From NCBI GenBank assembly GCA_942159475.1, contig OW804096.1:127090941-127154940 (forward strand): a stretch of DNA of 64,000 nt, given 5' to 3'. Numbering within the stretch: the stretch's first letter is position 1; each line of letters opens with the position of its first letter. The stretch is from Sthenelais limicola (taxonomy: Eukaryota; Annelida; Polychaeta; Phyllodocida; Sigalionidae). Below, piece after piece: positions 21,739-33,948 of the stretch. The notes under the pieces are model-generated. The model was not told the DNA's origin. It saw only the letters and a program-made list of their open reading frames with translations, and searched no databases. The translations under genes were made by a program, and so were the position numbers.

Positions 21739-23895
21739 GATGAGGCCGTTCGAGAGAAAGTTCAGGTTAATGATATTGAATCTAATTGTATAAATAGTGC
21801 TTTTATACCATGTAATGATGTTATTGTTGACCATGCGGAGAGTGTATTGTGTAACCAAGGTGTGTTGTTGTGCGATGATTCCATTCGTGACTATGACCCG
21901 GAAGTGGTTACCAAGGTTCCGGCTGACCCGTCCTTGACATTGAGTGACACTGTCATGGCCGATGAATTGGAACAATGCCAAGTTTCTTCGAACTTCGCAA
22001 GTGGATTGTTTCCATTATTTCTCTCGACGGACCTCGAACAATCTTCAAATCCTGAACAAGGTATTTATGGTGATATTAGATTGAGTATTACCGAGTTTGG
22101 TAGTGCTGGCGCCGATGTATGTAATGATGTATTACTATTTAGAAGTCCAGTTTCACCGCGAGGCCGTATTGTTGATGTTTTTGCTGCTTGCGCCCGTGGA
22201 TGTTGTTCTTGTATACATATTTTAGGTGGTACTCGTGCACAATTAAAACCATGTAGGTTCGCTTACCTTTTATTCTGCTTACCATATGCCTGTATTGATG
22301 TCTATATTGATGTTTTTCACGGAGTATTGGACGGTTTTGATGTGATAGATTCAGATATTGAACCGTATGACTGTGCTAACTACAAATCGATCTTAGAACC
22401 TGATGTTAAATGCAAAATGGACACTATCGTTGAAAATGAACTGGGTGAAGGCTTTATTTCGGTAGCTGATTCTACGCCGGAATGTATTCACGCCTTAGGT
22501 GCCGTAGCAAAGCCGGACGGTGGTATCCGTCCAATAACTGACTGCAGTAGACCCATCGGCAAGTCGGTGAACGAACGTTGTAGTAGTTTAGTTAATGAAT
22601 TCTCCTACAAATCTATTGATGATGCAGTTCGAATGGTATCAAGTGACTCTCACATGGCAGTCGTGGACATAAAATCGGCATACAGAGCGGTACCGATCAA
22701 TCCTGACCATCGTAAATTCTGTGGTTTTAGGTGGGGTGAAGAAGGTGATGAAACCCTATACGTCGACAACAGACTTTGTTTTGGTCTCAAGACAGGCCCA
22801 TGCATTTTTAACCACATTTCTAACTTCTTTGTCACATGTATTGTAGAACTTTTTAAATTTCCTGTGGTAAATTTTCTAGACGACTTTTTTGTCGCTGGTG
22901 ATTGTTATGATGACTGTACCTATTACCGTGATATTGTCTTGAATTGTCTCCGCTTCCTGGGTTTTCATGTGGCCTGGAAGAAAGTAACCGCCCCCTCCAC
23001 TTCATGTGTCTACCTGGGATTCACAATCAACACTTCTGATATGACTCTTTCTCTCCCCCTTGAGAAAGTAAAAAAGCTCATCAAACTTGTGGACCTCACC
23101 AAGAGTGCGAAATACATGACCAAGAAGGACTTGGAACGGTTCTGTGGATACATTTCGCACTGTGCGGCTGTGTTTAAAGGTGGTCGAACCTTTTGCCGTA
23201 GATTTTTTGACATGTATAAAGTGATTATAATGAAGAAACTGACCAGGATCACCATTAGTGATGAAGCCAGACTAGACCTACAATGGTGGGGCAGTTTTGC
23301 TAAAGCTTTCAACGGTGTGGGTGTCTTGGTAAAGGAAGATTACCATTTACCTATTGTGAGTGATTCTTCATCTAGAGGCTTTGCAGCCTTTCTAGGTCCT
23401 GATTGGATAGCCGGGACTTGGAAAAACTATGATATGCCAGCTTGTTTTAAATTTGAAAACCATTTGTGCCCTACCCCGATGGAAGATAACCTGGCGACAA
23501 ACATTAACATTCAAGAATTGTATCCGATAGTGGCTGGTGTTCGTAGATGGGCCCCTATCTTGAAAGACAAAAATGTCCTGTGCTTTATAGATAACACACA
23601 GGTCATTGCCATGTTGAGGAATGGTACTAGCTCTAGTAGGCAATGTATGCAGTGGCTGTACGAGCTGTATTGGATGTGTTTTATCTTTAATATCTCCCTT
23701 TCGCCAAGATACATTAAGACTGATCATAATGTAGTAGCCGATGGTTTGTCTCGCCTACCATACCTATCTGACAATGACTCTATTCCTAAAGATTTGTTAG
23801 CTGCTGATCTATGCTGTGTCAATAACGACATTTGTCTCCTACAGGACTTGACAAGTGGATGGGCAGGGTTGCTCAACTTAGGAACCTGTCTCTAG
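21739..23895 (+). CDS. Reverse transcriptase - RNase H (Pol) of the YR retrotransposon
   Basis: The frame is open from the codon after the gag amber stop to TAG at 23893-23895. There is no ATG before 21955, so translation starts there or by readthrough. RT signatures: motif A VVDIKSAYR (Asp codon at 22666), a LCFGLKTGP segment, and the catalytic FLDD box at 22873-22884 (a YxDD variant usual in this group). RNase H signatures: VSDSS (Asp at 23362), IQELYPIV (Glu), FIDNTQV (Asp at 23590) and VADGLSR (Asp at 23740), the four acidic residues expected. No premature stop. It would copy element RNA into DNA. The end overlaps the recombinase frame by about 60 bases. The first ~200 residues are unrecognised linker, with a Cys-rich stretch but no protease motif seen. 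Confidence 0.93.
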   Translation, partial: DEAVREKVQVNDIESNCINSAFIPCNDVIVDHAESVLCNQGVLLCDDSIRDYDPEVVTKVPADPSLTLSDTVMADELEQCQVSSNFASGLFPLFLSTDLEQSSNPEQGIYGDIRLSITEFGSAGADVCNDVLLFRSPVSPRGRIVDVFAACARGCCSCIHILGGTRAQLKPCRFAYLLFCLPYACIDVYIDVFHGVLDGFDVIDSDIEPYDCANYKSILEPDVKCKMDTIVENELGEGFISVADSTPECIHALGAVAKPDGGIRPITDCSRPIGKSVNERCSSLVNEFSYKSIDDAVRMVSSDSHMAVVDIKSAYRAVPINPDHRKFCGFRWGEEGDETLYVDNRLCFGLKTGPCIFNHISNFFVTCIVELFKFPVVNFLDDFFVAGDCYDDCTYYRDIVLNCLRFLGFHVAWKKVTAPSTSCVYLGFTINTSDMTLSLPLEKVKKLIKLVDLTKSAKYMTKKDLERFCGYISHCAAVFKGGRTFCRRFFDMYKVIIMKKLTRITISDEARLDLQWWGSFAKAFNGVGVLVKEDYHLPIVSDSSSRGFAAFLGPDWIAGTWKNYDMPACFKFENHLCPTPMEDNLATNINIQELYPIVAGVRRWAPILKDKNVLCFIDNTQVIAMLRNGTSSSRQCMQWLYELYWMCFIFNISLSPRYIKTDHNVVADGLSRLPYLSDNDSIPKDLLAADLCCVNNDICLLQDLTSGWAGLLNLGTCL

Positions 23896-24769
23896 CCCCA
23901 GCTACCAGACTTCAGAGGGAGAGACAATGGAAGCTGTTCAACAATTTTCTTCGGGACAGCTCTTCTCCCTTAATTCCATTGACTGTGCCTAAATTGTCAG
24001 CTTTTGCTGCCTTTTTAGCTTCTTCCATGAAGTATGCTTCGGTTACCACCTATTTGGCAGGTGTAATCTCATATGCCAGGATGTTGGACTTAGATTGCCC
24101 TACACTATCGCACCTTGGACTTAAATCTGTGCTTAGGGGTATCAAGAAGTTGCCAGGATCGGCCCCTTCCCCTGCTCCTCCTATCACCCCTGAAATTTTA
24201 CTGCAACTTTACACCCATCTTGATTTACATGATGAACTTGACATTTTGTGCTGGAGCGCATTTGTCTTCATGTTTCGCTCTCTACTGAGGGTTAGTCATG
24301 TGGTGATCTCACCCCACATGATGCGTCGCCAGGATGTGTCTTTCTCAGATGATGGTGTGTCTGTCAAGATTGGCACGTCAAAGACTTCATCTTCACCCTA
24401 TTATATCCACCTGAAGAAGACAACTACTAAGCAACTGTGTGCTGTGTCTGGGCCAAAAAATTGTTCGCCCAAGCTCTCCCCCCTAGAGCCCAGTTCTTCT
24501 CGTCGGTGGACCATGGATGTTTGACTTATGATCAGCTATCTCACAGGCTATCGGATCTGTTATCGTCAGCTGGTATTGACACTGGTTTCACTACCCATTC
24601 CTTCCGCCGCGGAGGCGCGTCATTCATGTCATCTCTCGGCATCCCCTTATCTGAAATCAAGCTTCGGGGAAATTGGAAATCCTCGATTGTGGAATCATAC
24701 ATCGTAGCCTCTACCAGTGACTTACAGAAGAGTGAGGCCAAAGTGGTCTCGGGCCTGGAAAATATTTAA
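23859..24769 (+). pseudogene. Tyrosine recombinase of the YR retrotransposon, frame broken once
   Basis: Two overlapping frames together cover a tyrosine recombinase. The first (ATG at 23859, stop at 24522-24524) carries an N-terminal SAM-like DNA-binding part (TRLQRERQWKLFNNFL) and the first catalytic Arg (LLRVSH, codon at 24288). The second frame (to 24769) carries HxxR (His at 24596, Arg at 24605), the Trp of GNWKS and the nucleophile Tyr (codon at 24698). A -1 shift joins them, most likely at the A6 run 24455-24460, where the reading frame shows an A AAA AAT heptamer. A one-base deletion, an assembly error in the homopolymer, or programmed frameshifting would all fit; loss by deletion is simplest. 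The enzyme would insert the circular DNA copy. Confidence 0.85.
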
Positions 24770-24794
24770 CTGTTCTCCTAGTTGTTTGGCTGTT

Positions 24795-24890
24795 TGGCAT
24801 ATTAAAACCCAGCTTTGCTTGGTTTCGACCAAACTCCTTGTCGAACTTCTTCTATTACTCCTCGTCAACCCCCGTCCCAACATATATATA
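24795..24890 (+). repeat. YR element repeat B1
   Basis: 96 bases identical to 25142-25237 (offset 347), beginning 26 bases after the recombinase stop and ending CATATATATA. It includes a small hairpin, TTCGAC...GTCGAA. Confidence 0.92.
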
Positions 24891-25125
24891 ATCGACGGGT
24901 CGATGCCCATATTTGGGACCAAGGGCGGTTACTTTCCTTCTGGGCCACGCCCACAATTATTCAACCAATCACAGGCCATCATCCAGTTTGTTATGATGCG
25001 CCCATTGTTCTCTTAACCAATCAGAACCGTTGCTGCGTCTCGGTTCACCTGAAACGTTCTTGTTCACTCACTTTCAATTGCAGCATCGCCACGCACAGAC
25101 GTGCAGGAACAGATAATTTTTTGCT
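24883..25125 (+). repeat. YR element repeat A2
   Basis: Second copy of the 243-base A repeat. It overlaps the end of B1 by the shared TATATATA, which marks the B1/A2 junction and presumed recombination core. Confidence 0.92.
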
Positions 25126-25141
25126 TTACTGTATCTGTTTA

Positions 25142-25237
25142 TGGCATATTAAAACCCAGCTTTGCTTGGTTTCGACCAAACTCCTTGTCGAACTTCTTCT
25201 ATTACTCCTCGTCAACCCCCGTCCCAACATATATATA
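25142..25237 (+). repeat. YR element repeat B2 (right end)
   Basis: Second copy of the 96-base B repeat, separated from A2 by 16 bases; ends the element at CATATATATA. Confidence 0.92.
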
Positions 25238-25370
25238 TGTATTATTTGATATTGATATGACATTGTATTGGGTAAGAATAACCTTTGCTTCGCTGGTTCA
25301 TGGCCAAACCTTGTCTTCGTTATATATCATTATTAATGGTAAAGCATAGTCCCCCTAACATATATAATGG
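25238..25370 (+). mobile_element. Right half of the older YR-element remnant
   Basis: Continues the alignment with 6945-7291 broken at 20650: TGTATTA, GTATTGGGT, GCTTYGCTGG, TTCATGGCCAA, CCTTGTCTTCGTTATATATC and CCCCYAACATATAT are shared. It resembles a diverged B repeat. Together with 20400-20650 it reconstructs the target of the insertion. Confidence 0.6.
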
Positions 25371-28300
25371 ATATTTATGGTTAAAATGATATAAACCTAG
25401 TGGAGATCGTACAGACCTATGTAAATAGTATGCTAAAACACGATGCCATTGTTAATAATTATGAGCTTACAACGTCAAAAGGAAATGATTATCCAATCTT
25501 TTCCGTCCAGTAAGTGATAAAGCAGTGGCCCCTCGTTCGACTCAACCAATGAGTGGCCATTGCTATAGACCTCAATGGCCTTCGCCTCCAGGGGTCCCAA
25601 CGGTCACCAACTTTAAGTTGAGCATTCATCGGTGCAACAAACACTGTGTTGCATGTGTTACTGTGTTGAAAGAGCTTCACAGGAAAAAACATTTTCTTTC
25701 CTCCAGGACAAAAATTCTATCACACAAGAAACACAATTGACATTCTGCTGTTCGTTTCGTCTTTTGAAATTACACTTGATGAACAATGACATTCAACAGC
25801 GATGTTTTCCTCGATTTAAAGCTGTGCCGTGGAATGATGGCCACTGCCTGCCTTGAAAGAGAATAGGTTGAAACATGAAAACAGTCATATTAGGGGTTAT
25901 ATAGCTTAATTCCTTTCTCACACTTTAATATCTTGCGTGTTCTCGGGACTATACAAGAAAGAGACGATTAGTGTATTGTCTATTGCTTTAGACAATCATT
26001 AAGAAGATAAGGGGAGAATGAACAGGGAAGGAAATGAAATCCTCCGGTGGCAAATTAGTTTATTTAGTGACGAAGCCAGCACAGGGTTTTAACGACCGGA
26101 TTTTACAAACCGAGGCAGACATGTTTTCCTGTCTGCTGGAGGGGCGTAGCAAATGTAATGTGGAAGCCACTTACAAGACCGATTTCCTTTTCTAGAACAA
26201 TAAGACTCCCATGAAGGGATGACTTTAGATGACTATAACCTTTGTTTTATGGAAAAGTAGATGGATTAAATAAAGATGAAAGGGGGTTTCGTTTATGATG
26301 GAGAGTGCACACTGATCTTTCGTGAAGGGGCACAATCACCAACGCATCTTAATTCAATTGTCTTATTTGAACAACAGAATTGTAGTTCATCCTCCTATCG
26401 GAGTCTTTATTCATGAAGTGTTCAATATTCAATGCCTTCTTTGTACTCAAGGCGTATGAAATGTTAAACAATAAGCTACTAAAGATATAGACCTGGGGGC
26501 AAACTTCCTCTAAATGATTCGTCTGAGTGGGGGATTTCCCGTTTAATAACCGGCTGTGATTTCTGTATTATCCATCATCAATTACAAGCGTGATGCAAAG
26601 ACAATTGCAATATCTGGGGTAAACATGCATCAAATATTACAGCATCGGGCGATGGGATTAGTCTTAATGGAAGATAATGAGGAAAAAGCATCAACATATT
26701 CAGAGTTCAAATGGATGTTTACCCTTGCAGTTTGTCTCCAGCTAATGGTGCCATCGTAATTATCGAGTGTTTTCGTTATAGAATATCCCTTCGAGATAAT
26801 AATCATTATGGTGTTGTTAATTAAGGAGGAATATTGCTACTATCAATTCTTTATTTGCCTTCTTGATGTTATAGTTCTTTCCTCTTTGCTTCTCATTGTT
26901 ACATGGTTACATGTACATTATACAAAATTACAATGTTATAAGGATTACACAATTAAATTACAAACGTACAAGATTACAGAGATGTGGGTGAGAAAGATAG
27001 GGTGTCGTTAAGACACGCCGATACTATCTCTTCCATCAAATCCCGCACAGAGTCGTCGTTCTAATATCAGTGTTATAATAATTGTGAAGTCAATTCTGTG
27101 AATCAAGTACAGTACCCGCCTTCAATGATGTGTTTGTTCGATAATAGAGGTAAGTAAACACAAGTAGTGTTAGGTATAATATAGTGAATGTATAACAGAA
27201 CGCAATATAACAACATTACAAGGTGTAATAACGCCTGTCTATTAAGTGAAAACGTGTAAATTAGTAAACTCAGGTGATTGTGTGCCTCATATCCCAGATA
27301 TGCAACTATATACTCCTATTAGAGTTTATCTTTAATGTAATAGATGAATGTGAGTATGTCCTAGGTGTCTAGGTTATTAATTCCACCCAATCTGACACGT
27401 GTAGATCACGGAATGTTTTATGTCGTTGTGTTATTGTTGGGGGGAATGGGGTTAGTGTTTTTAGATTTCGGTGACACTAGCATGGCGGAGTACAGCCGGC
27501 CTGGCCTGTCACTTCACACCCTTCTAACCCATTATTTCTTCGAAAAGAATTCACATAAGTATTTCTTTTTAGTTACTAATACATTTTACCTAAGCATTTC
27601 TGGGGCAGGTCACGCCTGTCTTCACTTCCACACACATGGTTTTGGATCCGATTTGAGGAAATTAGGATGAGGTTGATTATTCCTTGTAAATAATCTTTTA
27701 TGGATCTTATCGTGTGGAGTCAGGTGGGGCTTACAGCGCAAATTAAGGTAAATCTGTCTAATATGTGCGTCGTTCTATGCTTGATCTACATTTATTCTGT
27801 CGGTAAAATGCTGTCGATCGAGCCTTTGCTTCTGAAACGACATAATCTCCAGACGACGATAATCCCAACATTAGGAAGCCTTTACGATGACAAATGCCAG
27901 CAACAGGATGCATAAAGTACTGCATGTAAGACGGCTAAGGACGGCCAAAGTGGGCCTAATTAGATCGGAGATTTGACACTTGATTCAATTACCTCTATTG
28001 ACCCTTGCCACTGATGTCCGGAGCGATTGAAGGCTAATCATAACGCACGAACTGCGATGGAAATGGCTGCTAATCGAATATATGCAATCACAAGCACATG
28101 TCGGGATGCCCAGGGCTGGCGAAAGATTGCATGCCGATTGCTATATTGTATTGCCAGCCATAGGCAGTCCGATATCTGACACCGATTTGTCATCAAGCTT
28201 CGTGGAGTTCTGAACAGCACGGAAAAATGCGCTTCGTTGCCTTTTCTACTTTTCGAATACTACTTACAGTTTTCTAGTCTACATACATCCTTTATCCAAA

Positions 28301-28934
28301 GGGAAAGAGCCCTCAATACCATTGCTGTGTGATAATATGCAGGGAAACATCTAATCCCTTGAAATGATTACAATCATGTATGCCCTCTTAAGATCAAACT
28401 GAAGCAGAATTCATAAGAAACTTTTGCTACAATTTTCCAGCCAATCCGATTTCGTACCAGCTGCACAAACGATCGTCTCGCTGAGAGTGTCTACGTGTGG
28501 CAATCTCCAACTCTGAGCTCGTTTTTCTTCTTTTTATTATTATAAGCTCGAAGATTCCTTCAGTCCGACAGACACTCAACAGTATAATTTGCTGTTTCGT
28601 GTAAAGGCCATTTCACCATGTATGCATGGGTTTATGACTCACAATAAGAGTAAATGTCAATTAGAAGCCAACCCCAAAACATCAAATCCAGACTTATGGT
28701 GATGGAGCATACATAGACCTCGCGGACACATGCACTAATCAAATTCTGCCACCGTCAAAGTTCACGAAAAGCACAGAAAAAACAACCCTACAATGGTTTT
28801 ATTATACGGAACATATTAATTCACTTGGCTGCTGAAAAGCCTCTGGCCTATATTTATTTCTCCTCCTACAATAGCTCTACAATATTCAACATCTATTCTA
28901 AAGTTATAATCAAGATATACCATTTTTATCACAG
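25371..28934. other. No gene seen
   Basis: 3.5 kb of non-coding sequence of ordinary composition. ORFs up to 101 codons (27365-27670) have no recognised domain. Confidence 0.4.
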
Positions 28935-29081
28935 GTGGGAACTACCTACTGCGAAGGGGCAAACCTCACCAATCAAGGGGAGTGTGTCGCAGAAGGAGTC
29001 CCATTCGGCGCCATGTAACCTGTGCAGAGGACGAAGGCCATAGAGCATGGCTGAGAGCTTCACTGTAAGTAATCCCTACTT

Positions 29082-29152
29082 CATCCTCCCTAGGCAGAGC
29101 TACATGCTACCGTAGAATGGTAGTAACTCGCCCTGCCTAACTAAGGAGGATG
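29082..29152. repeat. Imperfect hairpin
   Basis: CATCCTCCCTAGGCAGAGC on the left pairs imperfectly with GCCCTGCCTAACTAAGGAGG plus ATG on the right. A second inner pairing, GCTACCGT / ATGGTAG, adds to the stem. It is a MITE-like or chance structure. Confidence 0.5.
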
Positions 29153-32100
29153 TTCACACTTGTGATAATAGAAACAATGCTTAAACAGTTCCATTGACCA
29201 AAGAAGGTTATACCTATACTATATAAGTGAAAAGGGTGGGACATTGTATCGGCATGTTTATTCTTTTCATTTAAAATACTCTGTAACAATTGATTTACAT
29301 TTGTCTGTGGTTGAGTTGAATAAAAGATTATTTAGATATGCATTTTGAAGAAGTTCTAACGTTTAATGTTACGGTAGTGAGTTTAAGTGACCGGAGGTGT
29401 GTAATGACGAGGAGGGAGGCAGCAAGAGAACAGGGAGGCGTGGGTGGCGCAAACTTTTGTTGTTGACAGACAAGAAAGACTAGAAGTGTGAGGTAGTGGC
29501 AGAGGAAATGAGGAAGAGTAGTTGGATTATTTTTACGTCTTGTTCCATCGATTCGGAAACAAGAGACAATCCTTGTTCAGTCGGACACAAATAGGAAGCA
29601 ACTGCTTAATGGAAACTACTATTTCATCTTAATCTAATGTTTCATCTTAATATTTATTCCAACTACAAATACATAAAGTGGTAAAAGATACCAAGGGTGC
29701 TGCCTAAAACACGTTAAATCTTTTGGGTAGAGTCGATCGATCGCCAGTGACTAAATGTACTGAAAACTAAGACAGAGATCAAAACTAATTGCTCTGTGTT
29801 TGAAGATACAGCACAAAGGTCTAAAGGACTTTAATAGTGCCCATTGCTGTCAGATAAAACAGGCCTTGAGGGCATCTATCTATATAAAAGTAGTAAACTA
29901 GCACGGCGTCCATTATCAGATTCCCTATAGGACATCGGCTCTATAGCTCATTATCATGTCCAGCCTATATAAAGGAAAGCATCAAAAGTATTCCATAGAA
30001 GTGTGGTTTTATCGTGTGGCAATCAGTGTGATTATGATACAAAGTGATTGGTTCTACATGACAAATTCTTTAAATTATGCAGTATGAATACACACAACCC
30101 TCGTTTATACAGCTCCATTATTCTGATAGTTAAAATTAAACTTAAAATTCTAATAATTCTGAATAATGCATGCTGTGCTTTTGCTCTAAAATGAATAAAC
30201 TCTGTGGAATAGGGCTTTATCTTAGGTTATGTTTATGAGATCGAATATTCATAGGACATGTAATCAATAACGATGCATTCAATGAACTTAAAACTCTGCC
30301 TTCAGTCAACTCCATACGAACGATTATTCTTACTAAAAACACTACAAAACCGATGCGCAAACGATAAAGGAATACCCAATTTATTCTTCCAGTAGATAAG
30401 CAGCTTGGTATATTATTGCCATGGCCCATTATGAAGCGATAGAAGTAACAAAAATTAGTAATATCTTTTCCATTTAGAGAGTAAGAGGTATTGTTCCTAA
30501 ATGAGGGGCAAGATACCGTATCCATTGATATTATCCTGTATAAAGCCAACGCTACCCCGAGGAAATCAACAGATATCTCCTTTCAACCAAGACACCGATG
30601 GAGCCCGTCTCATTGTTTGCCCGCTTTATCTGTGCCTCATATTTTTGTTAGATTCTACTTCTTCCCTTTCATACGAGGTAATCTATGAAATATAGAGGCG
30701 TTACACGTATGGGGAGGGGAATAGAACACTTCGCACTATGGTGTTTCATCCCAGACTTTCATGTGGTTATTGCACTGGAGCATGCCACGATGATTTACCA
30801 GCAATATTACACGTGTCCTGACCTGCTAAGGACATGTTGAAGCAAGCAGTGACGTTTATCAATGGAGCTTTGCTATGACATCAGGATATATAATTACCCC
30901 ATAAATGTACATCAAACAAATCTAAACATGATGCAGTCGATTGGTATTGCAGAAGGGACCCTGAGCAAGCTGAGGTGAACACTTCTATCTAGTCAAAAGG
31001 TCATGGAACACTAGTTCTCTGCGTGGGAATATGATTTCCCATTGTTGTTTATCCTCACTCTATTATTTCCAAGCCTCCCCAACTGTGTTTACTGGTAGTC
31101 TACCTGATATGTAACATAGATATTGTATATATTCTTTGTGTCACGATATTACAAAGCTATCATAAAAGGCATCCATGGAAGAGGGGAATGGGAGCTGAAG
31201 CCTGTTTCACTCGGCTGAACTTATATGGAATGGTATGGAACTGTCATGATTTGGCTGTGAGCAGACAGTTTATATATATACATATCGATTATAGGCTCCG
31301 CTCACGAGGTGTACAGTATACTCGATGCTAAATCGTCATAGCATCCAAAGTAATGCAAACGCCTACAAACTTGATGAAACTTTGACACTATGATAAAACA
31401 AATTATCCCCTGTAGCTGAATCGTTTGCCCTTTTTTTAGCAATACCCCAGACAGCTAAGGATACCTATAGCCTGGAGCAGTTTCATTCCAGTAGTTTTAG
31501 GCACTCGTTGGAAGATCTGGCTGATCAGGAACACTATTTGTCCAGACATCGAACTACCTATGTAATAAGATCTACAAATAAAATAATCCTTGAATTGAAT
31601 TGAATTCCGTTTATTAACCCCATAAAACTGCTACCTGGTTGGTTTAAGGTTATGGATTGAACATTATATGTAAGTTCCTTTTATAGCAGGATCAACTGTC
31701 CTTTATCCCACACATCATCAGACGATGGTAGTCACAAAAGCGTTTCAGTAACATTAGATGGGAAGCAAAATTAATGATCTTGATGAACTTAAAAGGCAAG
31801 TAGGGATTGAGGTTAATGGGCTTATAGCCTATAATTAGAAAGGTAAGAACAGTTGTATGGTCTCTGAATGTCCTCATAATTATGTAGGTTAATGCTATCT
31901 ACAAGAGGTTTTACTTGTTTGGTTGCCAATGACACACAGGCCTATCTATAGAGTAACTTGCATAATTCATGTTACCTTATCTTATCTTAATTTTGACTCC
32001 TCATTTTTTTATATTCAGACTTATTAGCAGCTCTAGATTGCTCCTCTTTCAGGTAGCTGCATTCTCAGTCAGTACAAAAAATGAAATCTTACCGAATTCC

Positions 32101-33948
32101 CTCCTATTATGACTTATAGGACTGCAATTATCTATACTACTGTTACATGATTAGAATTTAAACAGGTTATATTTATTTTGATTCTAGCAATATGGCGATA
32201 CATTCCTGTTAATATTACAGAATGGACTGATATTATTGGATTAGTTGAAAGAAATTGTGTATCAAGCATTAAAATGGCTTAGTATGAGCGTATAAACAGA
32301 AAGTGGTGACTGCTTTAGATATAAGGATATATATATAGATTATATATAGCTAAAAGGTAAAGAAGTGAAAATCTAAATCTGGACATAGTTTACATCGTTC
32401 ATCCCTATATTACCTGCATAGATGAACATGTTTAGTACTTTTGGAACTGGATTTGAAGATCATAATTTAATTGTTAAGAACGTTTAATAAAAGTAGTTGT
32501 TGGGGCTCCACTGAAGCTAAAATTGAATTGGAATTGGCCAACCATATGGATTGATCTAGGGATAGCATTTATGTCTCATCGCATTATCCCAGAGCTACAG
32601 CTTGAACAGTCAGAAGTTACATGATAAGAGCCATGCTTCCTGAAATGACTTGCTTTTAATGTACTTCTATAATGGATTCTGGAACGCTGGCGGAAGCGAG
32701 GGAAGCAAGAAAACGAAGAGCTTTTTCCCTTCGGATGCTGTTCTTTGCCCTCGTGACAATATTGCGGGAGATATAGAAGACGCCTCTATTTTCTTATAAT
32801 CCTTTCGTGTGTCTGGTCCCACTTGTAGCTTTGCAATGTCAAGATGTGTTCGTGTCATTTAAATCATACAGAAAGGGAGCATTGATCTTGATCGTTTGCA
32901 TTGCAGAACAAACATTCGCCCTTAGATGGGATAAATAGATTTGAAATGAACCCCTTAGAGAAATTTATTTCGGAATAAGAGAATTCGATACAAAAACAAT
33001 TTACTATTTGATTACATCTCTAGATTCTTGATAGTGTTGATTAATTCACAGAATTTGCTGTTGATATGCGACGTTCTTACAGCAAACACAAGCTCAGAAA
33101 GATGTATTTACAGAGAATTGAATTACGCCCACATATCCGCGATGTATTTATAATGGCATTCAACTGCCTAAACTTTTACGAATATTCCCATCTTGTGTGT
33201 GCACCAAGGTTTTTCGAATCGTAATTCTCATTGTCAAATTCTGATGATGGAATGTTCTATTTATTTAGGAGGCCACTAATATGTGGATCGTGATGACAGC
33301 ATAATATATCTTAATTTCTGCATATTGGAATCTGAGGGAAAGTCGAAGATGGAATGAAATGTAAGTTTCCAGGAATTCACTATAATGATTCTTAAAGTAT
33401 TTTGATTTTAGTCGTAATATCTTTTAGTATTTAGTCGTAATATGAAAATAAATACATGCCTCATCATGCTTCAGCAGTGTACGATATGGCACCTTCAAGT
33501 AGGATATATAAATGAAAGTAAGGGTTAAAGAAGGAATGAATCGTAACTTTTATGTAATTTATATTGAAATATTTATATTTGCAAATAAGAGTTGAAAGAA
33601 TCACAACTAGTGGTTTTATTGGTATATACCGGTATCTGGTTCTCTGCAGGCTGAACTATCTCTATATATATAAATGTCGAGAAGAAGAGATGGCCTTGAC
33701 CACCAATAAATGGTAGTTTATTCACCATAAAACAGATACATAAGTAAAAGAACAAATTTCCAATTTCCAGGTGTGTGTGGCCAGGTTGGGAATCGGGAGA
33801 GGAGTGAGGGAAGGAACACATATTATTGTTGTGGACATGGAAGTGGGGCCATTGTGACGTCACACCGCTGACCGGGCGTGGTGCGAAGGGGAGCGTGGCC
33901 CGGATATGAGCCTTGCCTGGCGCCGACCAATATACGCGGTGAACCTAT
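29153..33948. other. No gene seen; one retroposon-like tail
   Basis: Non-coding. At 31590-31606 three TTGAA units follow AATAAAATAATCC; such a tail commonly ends LINE or SINE copies, so the ~150 bases before it may be a retroposon 3' end (weak). Just left of the foldback element, 33855-33940 is unusually GC-rich and has TGACGTCA (a CRE-like palindrome) at about 33855. Confidence 0.4.

Larger units (their letters stand above)
20651..25237 (+). mobile_element. Ngaro/PAT-like tyrosine-recombinase retrotransposon with split direct repeats
   Basis: A full-length 4.6-kb element with the order A1 - gag - RT/RNase H - tyrosine recombinase - B1 - A2 - B2. This split direct repeat plan is established for the PAT and Ngaro groups and differs from DIRS1, which has inverted ends and an internal complementary region. 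A1/A2 (243 bp) and B1/B2 (96 bp) appear identical, implying recent insertion. No methyltransferase domain follows RNase H, again unlike DIRS. The left end (CTTATATATAATCG), the B1/A2 junction (AACATATATAATCG) and the right end (AACATATATATATG) share a short ATATATA core, the expected crossover region. There is no target-site duplication, as expected for recombinase-mediated insertion of a circular intermediate. Confidence 0.9.

Noticed and set aside
21189..21981. Minus-strand ORFs overlapping the YR element gag and pol
   Set aside because: Shadows of the well-supported plus-strand genes.
28935..29064. Possible 130-base exon between a TTTTTATCACAG acceptor and a GTAAGT donor
   Set aside because: The frame that looks protein-like (YCEGANLTNQGECVAEG) hits a stop before the donor, no neighbouring exon was found, and no family is recognised; splice-site matches alone are weak evidence.
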